Positions 43,125 through 55,500 are shown, numbered from the stretch's first letter. The stretch: DNA of 64,000 bases from Planctomycetota bacterium (GCA_029259695.1 JAJDEQ010000102.1:37223-101222); one strand, 5' to 3'. Made by a program: numbers and translations. The notes: generated by a model not told the origin, from the sequence alone.

Positions 43125-44011
43125 CCGGTCTTGCGCCGGGGCGCCTTCTTCTTGGTCGCGGCCTTCTTGCGGGCCGTCTTCTTCTTGCTCGGCTTGGTGA
43201 CCGACGCGGCCATCTTGCGGCGCGACTCGGACTGGGCCTCGGCCACGCTCTTCTTGAGCGCGTCCATCAGGTTGATGATCTTGGGCTCTTCGCGGTCGGG
43301 CGCCTCGACGATCTCCTGTCCGTCCACCTTGAGCTGGATCAGTTCGCCCAGGCGCTCGACGTAGGTGTCGGTGTAGGCGGTGAAGTCGAACTCGTCGATC
43401 AGCGAGGCCTCGATCAGCGTGTCGGTGAGCTTCTGCTCCTCCGCTGTCATCTTCTGGTCGGAGAGCTCCTCCTCGAACATGTCGACGCGCTTCATCTTCT
43501 TGGCCACGTGCAGCACCGTCATGGCCAGCAGCTGGCCGTGGGGGCGCACGAGCACGAGCTGCTCGCGACCGGCGACGACCACCTGCGCCAGGGCGTTCAC
43601 GTCCGCGTCGGTCATGCCCTTGTGCAGCAGCGCGTAGGGCTTGCCGCCGGCCACGCCGTCGGGCAGCAGGAAGTAGGTCTTGCCCGCGTGGTAGAGCGGA
43701 TCGAGTTCGTCGGTCTTGACGAAGCCCTCGATGCGCACGGCCTTGTCGGACTCGGGCCGCAGCTTGTCGAGTTCGGACGTGTCGATGATGACGTACTGGT
43801 CCTTGGTGTACTCGTAACCGCTCACGATCTCGTCGCTGGTCACCTCCCCGTGTTCGGGACAGACCTTGCGGTACTTGATGCGGCTGTTGCAGGGACTGTG
43901 CAACTGGTTCAGGCGGATGTCTTCGCTGGTGTTGTTCGCGGTGAACGCCTTGACCGGCACCGAGATCAGGCTGAGCTTGAGGAAGCCCTTCCAACTGCTG
44001 CGGGGTGCCAT
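43121..44011 (-). CDS. ku: Ku DNA end-binding protein
   Basis: 296-residue bacterial Ku that encircles DNA ends and recruits LigD-type enzymes. The core opens with MAPRSSWKGFLKLSLISVPVKAF and contains LNQLH..CNSRIKYRKVCPEHGEV (zinc-hook-like Cys/His residues), the bridge region, and GKTYFLLPDG. The last 40 residues are Lys/Ala-rich (KPSKKKTARKKAATKKK), like the extended tails of some actinobacterial Ku proteins that bind DNA. AGGAGCG lies about ten bases upstream of the ATG. Its stop overlaps the ligase GTG. It is transcribed opposite to ligD. Confidence 0.96.
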   Translation of the reverse strand: MAPRSSWKGFLKLSLISVPVKAFTANNTSEDIRLNQLHSPCNSRIKYRKVCPEHGEVTSDEIVSGYEYTKDQYVIIDTSELDKLRPESDKAVRIEGFVKTDELDPLYHAGKTYFLLPDGVAGGKPYALLHKGMTDADVNALAQVVVAGREQLVLVRPHGQLLAMTVLHVAKKMKRVDMFEEELSDQKMTAEEQKLTDTLIEASLIDEFDFTAYTDTYVERLGELIQLKVDGQEIVEAPDREEPKIINLMDALKKSVAEAQSESRRKMAASVTKPSKKKTARKKAATKKKAPRRKTG

Positions 44012-44271
44012 GGGGGAGCGCTCCTGTCGTGTTTCGGTTGGCGCGGGCGTGCGCTGTGATCGCGAGTGCGTCGTGGCGTCGAAAGCGCGGTGTCGTCGAA
44101 GCGCGGGAGCGCTGCGTGTGACTCCCGTCACGCGGCCCGTGGGGAAGCGAACGAGAATACCACAGGATCGGCACCCTCCCGGGTCGACCCTTAGCGCGTC
44201 CTAACGTCTCCCGAACACCGGGGAAACGTCATCGGATTTCGACTCAACTTCGATCAGGCGCAGCCGAGGGA
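44012..44271. other. Intergenic region upstream of ku with inverted repeat
   Basis: 260 bp, no gene. It contains the ku promoter and, at 44204-44229, an imperfect inverted repeat: ACGTCTCCC, a seven-base loop, GGGGAAACGT. That element is just past the stop of the GspG-like gene. It may end that transcript or bind a regulator of ku. Confidence 0.4.
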
Positions 44272-44763
44272 TCAGCCCCCGGCGCGGTCGGGGGGCGTGG
44301 CATCGGCGCAGTCGTCGAACCAGACGACGTCGGCGTCCCGGCCACTCCCACCCGGCATGCCGTCGGCGGCGAGGGAGACGATCGTGAACGCGTGCTCGCT
44401 CAACGGCGCGAAGGACAAGGGTGCGTTCCAGGCATCGCGGGTGTTGCTCCACCGCACGAGTGGGTCGCCGCACGGTTGCAGGGGTTCGAGCATGAGCTGC
44501 TCGAGGCCGGTCGGGAGTCTCCCGGTGGCGCGGAACCACTGTGCACATGCGTGGGCGACGATGTTGATCTGGGCGTTCGTGGTCGACTGCGGCGACGCGC
44601 GCATGCGGCACAAGGAGGTGCGCTCGAGCTCTTCGACGACGCGGCCCGTGGCGAAGAGCGAGACGGTGAGCACCAGTGCCATTCGCAGCGGGCGTGGCCC
44701 CCTGTCGCGTACCGCAGTGCGCGTTTGCTGTGTCGTTCGCGTCGATGCCGAGCGTTCCTGCAT
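44272..44763 (-). CDS. Membrane-anchored GspG-like protein (type II secretion pseudopilin C-terminal domain)
   Basis: 163 residues: a short hydrophobic segment ([17 protein letters not shown]) followed by a domain resembling the C-terminal half of the major pseudopilin GspG. The segment [39 protein letters not shown] matches the DPWGxPY ... SLGADGxxGG..DADI pattern of GspG/PulG. There is no type IV prepilin leader (G-F at the cleavage site) and no secretion operon nearby, so it is probably not an assembled pseudopilin. It lies upstream of ku on the same strand and opposite acs. Role unknown. Confidence 0.65.
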   Translation of the reverse strand: MQERSASTRTTQQTRTAVRDRGPRPLRMALVLTVSLFATGRVVEELERTSLCRMRASPQSTTNAQINIVAHACAQWFRATGRLPTGLEQLMLEPLQPCGDPLVRWSNTRDAWNAPLSFAPLSEHAFTIVSLAADGMPGGSGRDADVVWFDDCADATPPDRAGG

Positions 44764-44893
44764 GGGCCTTGGACGGCTGCGGCAGCGATCCCTTCCCTAC
44801 GCCGAATGTCGAACTGAACCGGGCCGTAGGTGTCTGGTATCGTCACGGCGCTTCGGCACGGACGACGTCACCCATGGCACAGGGCAATCGACC

Positions 44894-46864
<1,971 letters not shown>

Positions 46865-46906
46865 GCGCGCCGGCAGGGCAGGGCTGAGCGGGCCGGCGTC
46901 GCGGGG

Positions 46907-48436
46907 TCACTCCGGCGGCCAGAGCACGTCCAGTGCCTTGACCGGGATCACGTAGCCGATGGCGGACGACGCGCTGTCGGCGTCGATGATCTGCATCCCG
47001 GTGACCACGCCGACGAGGTTGCCCGCACCGTCGATCACCGGGCCGCCGCTGGCGCCGGGGTGCACGGCGGCGTCCACTTGGAGGTAGCTGCCGACGCGCC
47101 GGCTGACGATGCCGCGGAAGGTGGAGGCGATCATCGTGTCACCGAGTTGCATGGCGCGCTTGCCGAGCGGGAAGCCCACCAGGAACACCTCGGTGCCCCG
47201 CGGCGGTGCCGGCCGCTCGATGGGTGGGGCCGCCGTGTGCGGCATGCCCTCGAAGGGCTCGATCTTGATCACGGCCAGGTCCGCGTCGCCCTCCGCGTCC
47301 CAACTCACCAGCCGTGCGGGATGGCGCCGCGACTCGCCCGAGAACACCACGGCGATGTCGATCTGCGGCTCGAGGTCGATCGAGGGGCCCAGGTCGATCG
47401 CGCGGGTGGGCTCCTTCTTCAGCACGACGTGGGCGTTGGTCACGATCCAGCCGTCGGCCGAACAACAGAAGCCGGAGCCCGAGGACTCGAGCTCGAAGGG
47501 CGTGCCCTCCGCGCGGAAGTTCATGGTGGAGACGCGCGGGTCGTCGGGGTCCGCGCGGTTGTAGAGCACCTGGCCCGTGACCTTCTCCCGGAACCGCTGG
47601 CGGACCTCGATCAACACGACCGCCTGTTCCACGCGGGCGACTTCCACCAGCCGGGCCTGCTCCACGTTGACCGGGTCGTAGAGTTGCAGTGTCTCGTTGG
47701 CCGCGGCGAGTTCCTGGCGCAGACGCGCCAACTCGTCCCCGGTCGCGTCGTCGTCGGCCTCGAGCTGGGCGATGCTCGCGGTGAGCGCCTGGCGATCCTG
47801 CTCCAGGCTCGACTGCTCGGCTTCCCAGGCGGCGCGGGCGTCGGCGAGTTGTTCGGACTGGGCTTGCAGCGCGACGCGTTGTTGCTCGAAGGCGGCGAGG
47901 CCCCGGTCCCGCAGCGCCCACAGCGTGACGCCGACCACGGCCAGCACGCCCACCGCGATCACGAGGCTGCGCCGGGTCGAGCGGCGCACCACCTCGTCCG
48001 GGTCGAGGCCGAGGCTGCGGCGCATGCTGCGGATCGTGCGGGTGCCGATGGTCTCGTCGAGGGGCGCGGCGAGGGTGCTCGTGGGGAAGCTGAGCGTCTC
48101 GCTCATGCGATCGGGCGCGACGGCCAGGAACTTCGGTCCGCCCCGGCCCAGTTGCAGGCTGTCGCCGTGCGCGAGCGTGGCGTGTTCGACGCGCTCGCCC
48201 GCCACGAGCGTCCCGTTCTTCGAGTCGAGGTCCTCGACCTCGAGCCCGTCGCCCTGCGGGGCGATGCGGACGTGCCGGCCCGACACGCCGGGGAACTGCT
48301 GAGCCGGGATGGTGTAGTCGCACGACTGGTCGCGTCCGATGACGAGACCCTGCGCGGGGACCGGGGTCATCGGCGGCAGATCCTGACCGGGCTCGGGAGC
48401 GAGCTGCCAGGGTGCCGAGGTGGGTCGGTCGGACAT
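46907..48436 (-). CDS. FHA-domain membrane-anchored trypsin-like (HtrA-type) serine protease
   Basis: 509 residues in the order FHA, transmembrane, coiled coil, protease. FHA (about 30-105) has VIGRDQSCDYTI, VSGRHVRI and DLDSKNGT and should bind phosphothreonine in the cytoplasm. One helix at about 157-178 (LVIAVGVLAVVGVTLWAL) is followed by a Glu/Gln-rich coiled coil (183-260). The extracytoplasmic chymotrypsin-fold domain shows the triad His in VTNAHVV, Asp in DADLAVIKI and Ser in HPGASGGPVID. No PDZ domain is present. It could pass a phospho-signal, for example from the Hanks kinase elsewhere, to a periplasmic protease. Start ATG 48436; frames beyond are antisense. Confidence 0.88.
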   Translation of the reverse strand: MSDRPTSAPWQLAPEPGQDLPPMTPVPAQGLVIGRDQSCDYTIPAQQFPGVSGRHVRIAPQGDGLEVEDLDSKNGTLVAGERVEHATLAHGDSLQLGRGGPKFLAVAPDRMSETLSFPTSTLAAPLDETIGTRTIRSMRRSLGLDPDEVVRRSTRRSLVIAVGVLAVVGVTLWALRDRGLAAFEQQRVALQAQSEQLADARAAWEAEQSSLEQDRQALTASIAQLEADDDATGDELARLRQELAAANETLQLYDPVNVEQARLVEVARVEQAVVLIEVRQRFREKVTGQVLYNRADPDDPRVSTMNFRAEGTPFELESSGSGFCCSADGWIVTNAHVVLKKEPTRAIDLGPSIDLEPQIDIAVVFSGESRRHPARLVSWDAEGDADLAVIKIEPFEGMPHTAAPPIERPAPPRGTEVFLVGFPLGKRAMQLGDTMIASTFRGIVSRRVGSYLQVDAAVHPGASGGPVIDGAGNLVGVVTGMQIIDADSASSAIGYVIPVKALDVLWPPE

Positions 48437-48769
48437 GGGGTGTCGGTCCCGCGACCCGGGCGGCCGCGTCTTCCAGAGGCAGGGGACGGGCATCATACGC
48501 AGGGGCCGCCGCCGAGCGCATGGGCCGCCGAGCGCACGGGCCGCCGAGCGCGTGGGCTGCCGAGCGCGTGGGCTGCCGAGCGCACGGGCCGCCGAGCGCA
48601 CGGGCCGCCGAGCGCATGGGCCGCCGGGGCGCATGGGCCGCCGGGCCGCCCGGTGGGGCGGTCGACGGCGCTTGGGCAGGACCCGCCCTTGACCGCCATC
48701 GGGCCGCCGACGATGGTCGCTGCCGCGTGGCGCGTCGGTCGCGCGCCCTCTTCGGTGGAGACGCACGCC
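48437..48769. promoter_or_regulatory. Divergent intergenic region, FHA-protease / Gfo-Idh, with tandem repeats
   Basis: 333 bp between outward-facing genes. Bases 48511-48639 are tandem repeats (see separate entry). The flanks should contain both promoters, but I see no convincing -10/-35 pair. No gene. Confidence 0.4.
48511..48639. repeat. 16-bp tandem repeat, eight copies
   Basis: Seven 16-bp units GCCGAGCGCATGGGCC from 48511 to 48622, varying only at positions 10-11 (AT, AC, GT, GT, AC, AC, AT) and 16, then an eighth 17-bp copy with an extra G. The order of variants is nearly mirror-symmetric. The unit is not a multiple of three and lies between divergent genes, so it is non-coding and likely to vary in copy number. 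Confidence 0.9.
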
Positions 48770-49978
48770 ATGGCCAGGTCCCGTTCTTCCGCGCCGCTGC
48801 ACGTCGCCCTGATCGGCCAGCAGTTCATGGGGCGTGCTCACAGCAACGCCTGGGGGCAGGCCGCGCGCTTCTTCGATCTGCCGCGACCGGTGGTGCTGGA
48901 CACGATCGCCGCCCGGGACGCCGTGTCGCTGGCGCCCTTCGCCCAGCGCTGGGGTTGGACGCGCTGGACCACCGACTGGCGTCGCCTGCTGACCGACGAG
49001 CGCATCGACCTGATCGACGTGGGCACGCCCAACGACGTGCACCGCGAACACTCGCTGGCCGCCCTGGACGCGGACAAGCACGTCGCCTGCGAAAAGCCCC
49101 TGGCGGGCACGCTGGCCGATGCGCGTGCCATGCGCGACGCGGCGCGCAAGGCGAAGAGCAAGACCTTCGTGTGGTTCAACTACCGCCGCTGTCCGGCCGT
49201 GGCGCTGGCCTGGCAGCTCATGCGCGAGGGGCGGCTGGGGCGCATCTTCCACGTGCGCGCGCGCTACCTCCAGAGCTGGGGCGGCGCGTCCACGCCGCGC
49301 GTGTGGCGCTTCGAGAAGAAGCGCGCGGGGTCGGGGGCGCACGGCGACCTGAACGCCCACATCGTGGACATGGCGCGCTTCCTGATGGGCGAGGAGATCC
49401 ACGAGGTGCACGGCGCGGTGGCGCGCACGTTCTACAAGCAGCGGCCGCTGCCCCAGGCGCCCGCCGGGATCGGCGCGCAGGGCAAGGCCGGCGGCAAGCG
49501 CGACAAGCCCGCCACCGGCCGCAGTGACGTCGACGACTGCGTGCTGTTCCTGGCCAGCTTCAAGAGCGGGGCCGTGGCCAGCTTCGAGGCCACGCGTGTC
49601 GCCACCGGTGAGTACAACGGCAACGGCATCGAGATCCATGGCGAGAAGGGCGCGCTGCGCTTTGACTTCGAGGACATGAACGTGCTCTGGCACCACGCCG
49701 AGGACCTGGGCGACCAGGCCGGCGGCTGGAAGCGCATCATGGTCACGTCGGCCGAGCATCACCCGTACGTGGGGGCGTGGTGGCCCGAGGGCCACGTGCT
49801 GGGTTACGAGCACGGCTTCACCAACATGGCCGCCGACATCGTGGCCACGCTGGCGGGCAAGAAGCCGGTCGTGCCGCTGCCCGACTTCGCCGATGCCTAC
49901 GAGACCCAGCGCGTGCTCGAGGCCGCGTTGATCGCCGCCAAGGAGCGCTGTGCGATCAAGCTCAGCGCCGTGCGCTGA
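48770..49978 (+). CDS. Gfo/Idh/MocA family oxidoreductase
   Basis: 402-residue NAD(P)-dependent sugar dehydrogenase. The N-terminal Rossmann domain carries HVALIGQQFMGRAHSNAWGQ, with DVGTPNDVHREHSLAALDADKHVACEKPLAG (catalytic Lys in the EKP motif); the C-terminal domain has GDLNAHIVDMARFLMG (His of the HxxD motif). These enzymes oxidise a hydroxyl of a sugar, often at C3. It heads a run with a sugar isomerase/epimerase, a transporter and a DUF1080 protein. The ATG at 48770 has GGTGGAG upstream. Precise substrate unknown. Confidence 0.93.
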   Translation: MARSRSSAPLHVALIGQQFMGRAHSNAWGQAARFFDLPRPVVLDTIAARDAVSLAPFAQRWGWTRWTTDWRRLLTDERIDLIDVGTPNDVHREHSLAALDADKHVACEKPLAGTLADARAMRDAARKAKSKTFVWFNYRRCPAVALAWQLMREGRLGRIFHVRARYLQSWGGASTPRVWRFEKKRAGSGAHGDLNAHIVDMARFLMGEEIHEVHGAVARTFYKQRPLPQAPAGIGAQGKAGGKRDKPATGRSDVDDCVLFLASFKSGAVASFEATRVATGEYNGNGIEIHGEKGALRFDFEDMNVLWHHAEDLGDQAGGWKRIMVTSAEHHPYVGAWWPEGHVLGYEHGFTNMAADIVATLAGKKPVVPLPDFADAYETQRVLEAALIAAKERCAIKLSAVR

Positions 49979-50113
49979 TCGGCGTGGGCCGCCGGGTCCG
50001 CGTGCGCCCCGCCGTTCGCTCGCGGCGGCAGCCGATCGTCCCGGCCGGCTCCCTCCCGTGGGGGGCTTTGGGGTAACCTGCGCGGCGCGCCGCAGCCCCC
50101 CGGGAGCCGACCC

Positions 50114-51157
50114 ATGCCGCGACCCGTCTGCCTGTTCACCGGCCAGTGGGCCGACCTGCCCCTCGAGACGCTCTGCGAACGGGCGGCGGCGTTCGGGTAC
50201 GACGGCCTGGAGCTGGCGTGCTGGGGCGACCACTTCGACGTGAACCGGGCCCTCGACGAGCCCGACTACTGTCGCAACAAGTGGGAACTGCTCGGGCGAC
50301 ACGGCCTGTCGAGCTTCGCCATCAGCAACCACCTCGTGGGCCAGGCGGTGTGCGATCGCATCGACGAGCGTCACCAGGGCATCCTGCCCGAGCACGTGTG
50401 GGGCGACGGCGACCCCGAGGGCGTGCGCCAACGCGCGGCCGAGGAGATGATCCGCACCGGCATGGCCGCGCGCACGTTCTTCCGGGCGGCGCCGGCGGCG
50501 GTGCAGCAGCGCCTGGAGCCGAGCGGGCGCTCGGTGGTGGTAGGCTTCACCGGCAGCAGCATCTGGGACGCGGCCTACGCGTTCCCGCCGTTGCCGGCCG
50601 GCGCCATCGACAAGGGTTTCGCCGACTTCGCGGCGCGCTGGACGCCGATCCTCGATCGCTACGCCGAGAACAACGTGGTCTTCGCCCTCGAGGTGCACCC
50701 GACCGAGATCGCCTTCGACATCGCCAGCACCCGGCGCGCCCTCGCGGCGCTGGGCGGTCACCCCGCCTTCGGCTTCAACTTCGATCCGTCCCACTTCGGC
50801 TACCAGGGCGTGGACTACCTCGGCTTCCTGCGCGAGTTCGGCGACCGCCTGCTCAACGTGCACGTGAAGGATGTGTGGTGGGGCGACGCACCGGGCGAAG
50901 CCGGCGTGTTCGGCGGGCACACCGACTTCGGCGCCGACGGACGCTTCTGGGACTTCCGCAGCCCGGGCCGCGGTCGCATCGACTTCGAGGGCATCATGCG
51001 CCTGCTCAACCACCTCGACTACCAGGGCCCGCTCACCGTGGAGTGGGAGGACCCGATGATGGAGCGCGAGCACGGCGCCACCGAGGCCGCGCAATTCGTG
51101 CGCCGGCTCGACTTCCCCAGCTCCACCCGCGCCTTCGACGCGGCCTTCGCCGAGTAG
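50114..51157 (+). CDS. Sugar phosphate isomerase/epimerase (AP endonuclease-2 TIM barrel)
   Basis: 347-residue TIM-barrel protein of the xylose-isomerase-like/AP_endonuc_2 family. Metal-ligand segments are visible: [13 protein letters not shown] (Glu), [13 protein letters not shown] (Asp, His), [13 protein letters not shown] (His) and [13 protein letters not shown] (Glu). Such proteins epimerise or isomerise keto-sugars using a divalent metal. It lies 135 bp downstream of the Gfo/Idh gene and 79 bp before the transporter, so the three are one probable pathway for an oxidised sugar. It has a normal ATG start. Confidence 0.93.
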   Translation: MPRPVCLFTGQWADLPLETLCERAAAFGYDGLELACWGDHFDVNRALDEPDYCRNKWELLGRHGLSSFAISNHLVGQAVCDRIDERHQGILPEHVWGDGDPEGVRQRAAEEMIRTGMAARTFFRAAPAAVQQRLEPSGRSVVVGFTGSSIWDAAYAFPPLPAGAIDKGFADFAARWTPILDRYAENNVVFALEVHPTEIAFDIASTRRALAALGGHPAFGFNFDPSHFGYQGVDYLGFLREFGDRLLNVHVKDVWWGDAPGEAGVFGGHTDFGADGRFWDFRSPGRGRIDFEGIMRLLNHLDYQGPLTVEWEDPMMEREHGATEAAQFVRRLDFPSSTRAFDAAFAE

Positions 51158-51236
51158 TGCCGGCCTTCTCTCCCCTCGCCGCCGGCGTCACTGGATCGAA
51201 CGCTTCGCAGTCCGGGTTCCGCGAAAGGGCCGCTGC

Positions 51237-52550
51237 ATGAACGAGTCTGCTGCCGCGACGACTCCCGGGCGCGCCCCACCCATGGGTGCCGCGCTGGGTT
51301 CGAGCCTGTCGCTGATGATGTTCCTGCAGTACGCCATCTGGGGCGCGTGGCTGCCGATCCTCTGGCCCTATCTCGAAGGCCACCGCGGCTTCGACGCGGG
51401 CCAGATCGGCAACATGTTCGCCGTGGGTGCGGTGGGCGCGCTGGTGGCGCCCTTCGTGGCCGGTCAGATCGCCGACCGCTGGTTCGCCACCGAGCGCTTC
51501 CTGGGCATCAGCCACCTGGTGGGCGCGGTGCTCGTGTGGAAGCTCGCCGCGCTCGAGACCTACGACGAGTTCCTGTGGTTCTCGCTTGCGTACTCGCTGG
51601 TCTACTCGCCGACCATGCCGCTGACCAACTCGCTGGCCTTCCACCATCTGCCGGACCGCGACCGCGACTTCGGCAAGGTGCGCCTGTGGGGCACCATCGG
51701 CTGGATCGCCGTGGGCATCGGCATGGGGCAGTGGCTGCTGCACGTGCACACGCCGGCGGGCATCAACGACGAGGCGATCCGCATGGCCCAGGACGCCGGC
51801 CGCGCCGACGCGTTCAAGCTGAGCGCCATGCTGGGCGCGCTGATGGGCGTGTACTGCTTCTTCCTGCCGCACACGCCGCCGGTCCCGGGCGAGCAGCGCA
51901 GCGCCACCGCCGAGGCGCTCAAGGAGATCCGCCGCAACCCGCTGCTGATCCTGTTCCTGCTGGCCGTGCCCATCAGTTGCATCCACCAGTTCTACTTCGT
52001 GCACACGGCGGGCTTCCTGAGCCGGCTGCAGACCGACGCGGCCGACACGGTCAACCAGGTCTTCGGCGTGGGCGGCGGCGGGCTGATGACGCTGGGGCAG
52101 GTGGTGGAGATCTTCGTCCTGGCGGCGATCCCGCTGGTGGCCAAGAACGTGTCGCGCAAGTCGCTGCTGGCCGTGGGCATCCTGGCCTACGGGTTGCGCA
52201 TGGCGATCTTCGCCTACGCCGAGTCGGTGCCGCTGATCATCGGCGGCGTCATGTTGCACGGGTTGTGCTTCGGCTGCTTCATCTTCGTGGCCTTCATGAT
52301 CGTCGACGAGGAGACCACCGGTGACGTGCGCGCCAGCGCCCAGAGCCTGTTCAACCTGGTGATCGTGGGCATCGGCGTGATCGTCGGCAGCAAGCTGGCC
52401 GCCGAAGTGGCCGACTGGGCCACGGGTGCGGACGGCGTGATGGACTACGCCCGGCTGTTCGGGGTGCCCATGTGGGCCTCGCTGGGCTGCCTCGTGCTGC
52501 TGGCGCTCTGCTACCCGGGCGGCCGCCGCACGCTGAACGAAGGAGCATGA
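51237..52550 (+). CDS. MFS transporter, nucleoside/sugar:H+ symporter type
   Basis: 437 residues with 12 predicted membrane spans. It opens with LMMFLQYAIWGAWLPILWPYLEG, typical of the nucleoside:H+ symporter-like MFS branch; WGTIGWIAVGIGMGQWLLHV and the loop DEAIRMAQDAGRADAFK are also in family style. It probably imports a sugar derivative for the neighbouring dehydrogenase and isomerase. Stop at 52550 is followed one base later by the GTG of the large secreted protein, which uses the GAAGGAG inside this gene's end as its ribosome site. Confidence 0.9.
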   Translation: MNESAAATTPGRAPPMGAALGSSLSLMMFLQYAIWGAWLPILWPYLEGHRGFDAGQIGNMFAVGAVGALVAPFVAGQIADRWFATERFLGISHLVGAVLVWKLAALETYDEFLWFSLAYSLVYSPTMPLTNSLAFHHLPDRDRDFGKVRLWGTIGWIAVGIGMGQWLLHVHTPAGINDEAIRMAQDAGRADAFKLSAMLGALMGVYCFFLPHTPPVPGEQRSATAEALKEIRRNPLLILFLLAVPISCIHQFYFVHTAGFLSRLQTDAADTVNQVFGVGGGGLMTLGQVVEIFVLAAIPLVAKNVSRKSLLAVGILAYGLRMAIFAYAESVPLIIGGVMLHGLCFGCFIFVAFMIVDEETTGDVRASAQSLFNLVIVGIGVIVGSKLAAEVADWATGADGVMDYARLFGVPMWASLGCLVLLALCYPGGRRTLNEGA

Positions 52551-52551
52551 C

Positions 52552-55500
52552 GTGAGACTGCGCGCCCTGACCGTTGCCTGCCTGCTGTTGTTCGCCGCGG
52601 GCGCGCCGTTCGCAGCGACCGTCGCGGCCCAGGAGCGTCCCCACGACCCGTGGGTCTTCCGCTCGGTGCTCGACGGCAACGCGCGCATGCTCACGGTGGC
52701 GCTGCACGAGGACCTGTGGGTCGCCTATGACACGCAGGACGGCCGCCTGCACCGGGTGTGGAAGGGCGACGTGGACTTCGACGGCGCGGTGTACACCACC
52801 GTGCACGGCCCCCAGCCCGAGAGCCGCGGCGCGGGCTACATGGAGGGGCGCGAGGCGCCGCTGTGGGAGCTGCGTCGCGGCGACACGACCCGGACCACCG
52901 CGGCGCGCTACGCCGGTTACGAGATCCAGGATGATCGGCTGCTGCTGATCTGGGAGCTCGGCTTCGATGACGGGATCCGCCTCCAGGTGAAGGAGGAACC
53001 CTCCGCCGAGTGGGCGACCGAGACGGAGCTGCTGCGCTTCAGCCGGGTCTTCACCGCGTACGGGCTCGCGGAAGGGGACCAACTCACGTTGCGGGTCACG
53101 GCCCACATCGATCGGGCGGCGGTGCGCGTGCTCAGGACGGGAGACCGCACGCTGATCCCCTTCAGCGCGACGCCGGCAGCCAGCGAGGCCGTCCCGCTCA
53201 GCCTCAGGCTTCCGCTCGAGCGGCTGCAGGTCCCCGGGCTCGCGCGGGTCTACCTCAGCTTCTACCTGTCGGAGCCGGGAGGCGTCTTGTCCTGGGACGA
53301 ACTGCCCCAGGCGCTGGCACGCGTGGAGGAGATGCGCGCGGAGGTCGACGGGTTGCGCGATGTGCTCGACCGGCGCGAGCAGCCCGGACACGTGGCCGAG
53401 CCGGAGCGCAGCGCGCCCGCGGCCGGCGCCGCGGCCGGCGCCGCGGCCGGCGAGTCCGTCGCGAGTGAGCCCGAGATCATCGAGGACGAGGCCACCGGTC
53501 CCCGCGAGCACGGCGTGTCGGTGCGGGTCTACGCGGCCGACAGGTCGTTGAGCGCGCTGCCGGTGCTCGTGCCGGGCCAGACGCCCAACGTGTCGTTCGT
53601 GGCGCCGGTGCTCGACCTCGACGGCCAGGCCGGCCGGGGCTTCGGCCTCGACGACGAGTTCGTCACGGTGGTGGACGGTTTCATCGAGGTGACCACGGCC
53701 GGCGAACACGGCTTCCGGCTCACCAGCGACGACGGGTCGGAGCTGTGGATCGCCGGCACGCGGGTCATCGATCACGGCGGCCTGCACGGCCCCGAGGCGA
53801 AGGACGGCACGCTCGAACTGGCGGCGGGCGTGCACCCGTTCCAGGTGCGTCACTTCGAGAACGGCGGGGGGGAACGGCTCGCCCTGGCCTGGCTGCCGCC
53901 CGGCGCCGACGACTTCGAGCTGATCCCGACCGAGGCGCTGTCGTGCCGAGCGGGCCAAGTGCGCGTGACCTCACCCGGCGCCAAGCAGGTGCTGTTGCCG
54001 CTCGAACGCGCCAGCGCGGGTGACGGCAGCCCGTTGCTGGACGTGCACCCGGCCTTCGAGCTGGCGACGGTGCGTCCCGACGACTTCCAACCGAAGGTCG
54101 GCGGCATGGCCTTCCTGCCCGACGGGCGGCTGGTGATCTGCACCTGGGACGCGGACGGCGCGGTGTACGTGCTCGACGGTGTGCAGGGCGACGACCCGTC
54201 GGCGATCACGGCGACGCGCATCGCCGCCGGCCTGGCCGAACCACTCGGCCTCGAGGTCGTCGACGGTCGCATCTTCGTGCTGCAGAAGCAGGAACTCACC
54301 GAGCTGATCGACACCGACGGCGACGAGCTGATCGACGAGTACCGCTGCGTCAGCGCGGGTTGGGACGTGACCGCCAACTTCCATGAGTTCGCCTTCGGCC
54401 TCGTGTACCGGGACGGCTTCTTCTACGCCAACCTCGCCGTGGCCATCGAGCCCGGCGGTGCCAGCAGCAAGCACCAGCCCGCCGATCGCGGCACGACCAT
54501 CCGCATCGACCCGGAGAGCGGCGAGTACACCACGGTCGCCCGGGGCCTGCGCACGCCCAACGGCATCGGCCGCGGCCCCGACGGCGCGATCTACGTCACC
54601 GACAATCAGGGCGACTGGCTGCCGGTGTCCAAGCTGTTGCGCCTGGAGCACGGTGCGTTCTACGGGTCGTACGCCGTGACGCCCGCCGAGGTGGCGCGCC
54701 TGCCGGTGACGCCGCCGGTGGTCTGGCTGCCCCAGGGCGAGATCGGCAACAGTCCCACCGAACCGACTGCGATCCCCGGCGGCATCGGTCCGTACGCGGG
54801 GCAGATGATCCACGGCGACGTGACCCACGGCGGCGTGAAGCGCGTGTTCGTGGAGCAGGTGGAGGGCGCCCGGCAGGGCGCGGTGTTCCGCTTCACCCAG
54901 GGCCTGGAGGCAGGCGTCAACCGGCTCGTGTGGGGGCCCGACGGCGCGCTGTACGTGGGCGGGGTCGGCTCCACGGGCAACTGGGGGCAGACAGGCAAGC
55001 AGCGCTTCGGCCTGCAACGACTGCGTTACACGGGTGCCCCGGTGTTCGAGCTGCTCGCCGTGCGCGCCCACGACGACGGCCTCGAGCTCGAGTTCACCGA
55101 GCCCCTGGCGGAAGGCCTCGGCTGGGAGCCGGCCGCCTACCGCGTCACCCAGTGGCGCTACGAGCCCACGCCGGACTACGGCGGACCCAAGCTCGACAGC
55201 GCTGAGCTCGGCGTCGTCTCGGCCAGCCCGTCGCCCGACGGCCGGCGCGTGTTCCTGGAGCTCGACGGCCTGCGCGCCGAACACGTCGTGCACGTGCACC
55301 TCGCCGGGCCGTTCGAGTCGCAAGCGGGGCGCACGCCCTGGACCACCGAGGCCTGGTACACACTCAACCGCATCCCGCGCGGCGCGCCGGGCAAGGTCCG
55401 CGAGCGTCCCGCCGAGCCGCCCCAGAACGTGCTCACGGACGCCGAGCGCGCCGAGGGCTGGGAGCTGCTGTTCGACGGCGAGACGTCCGCCGGCTGGCAC

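Noticed and set aside
42201..44174. 657-codon minus-strand frame ending in the ligase
   Set aside because: Its first 350 codons overlap Ku out of frame; the ligase begins at the GTG overlapping the Ku stop.
44272..44763. Type II secretion system pseudopilin
   Set aside because: The C-terminal pattern is GspG-like but there is no prepilin leader and no other secretion genes nearby.
48511..48639. CRISPR-like repeat at 48.5 kb
   Set aside because: The 16-bp units are contiguous with no spacers, and no cas genes are nearby.
46907..51094. 1395-codon minus-strand frame with the FHA-protease at its end
   Set aside because: The part upstream of the ATG at 48436 is antisense to Gfo/Idh and the isomerase and lacks motifs; only the FHA-protease part is real.
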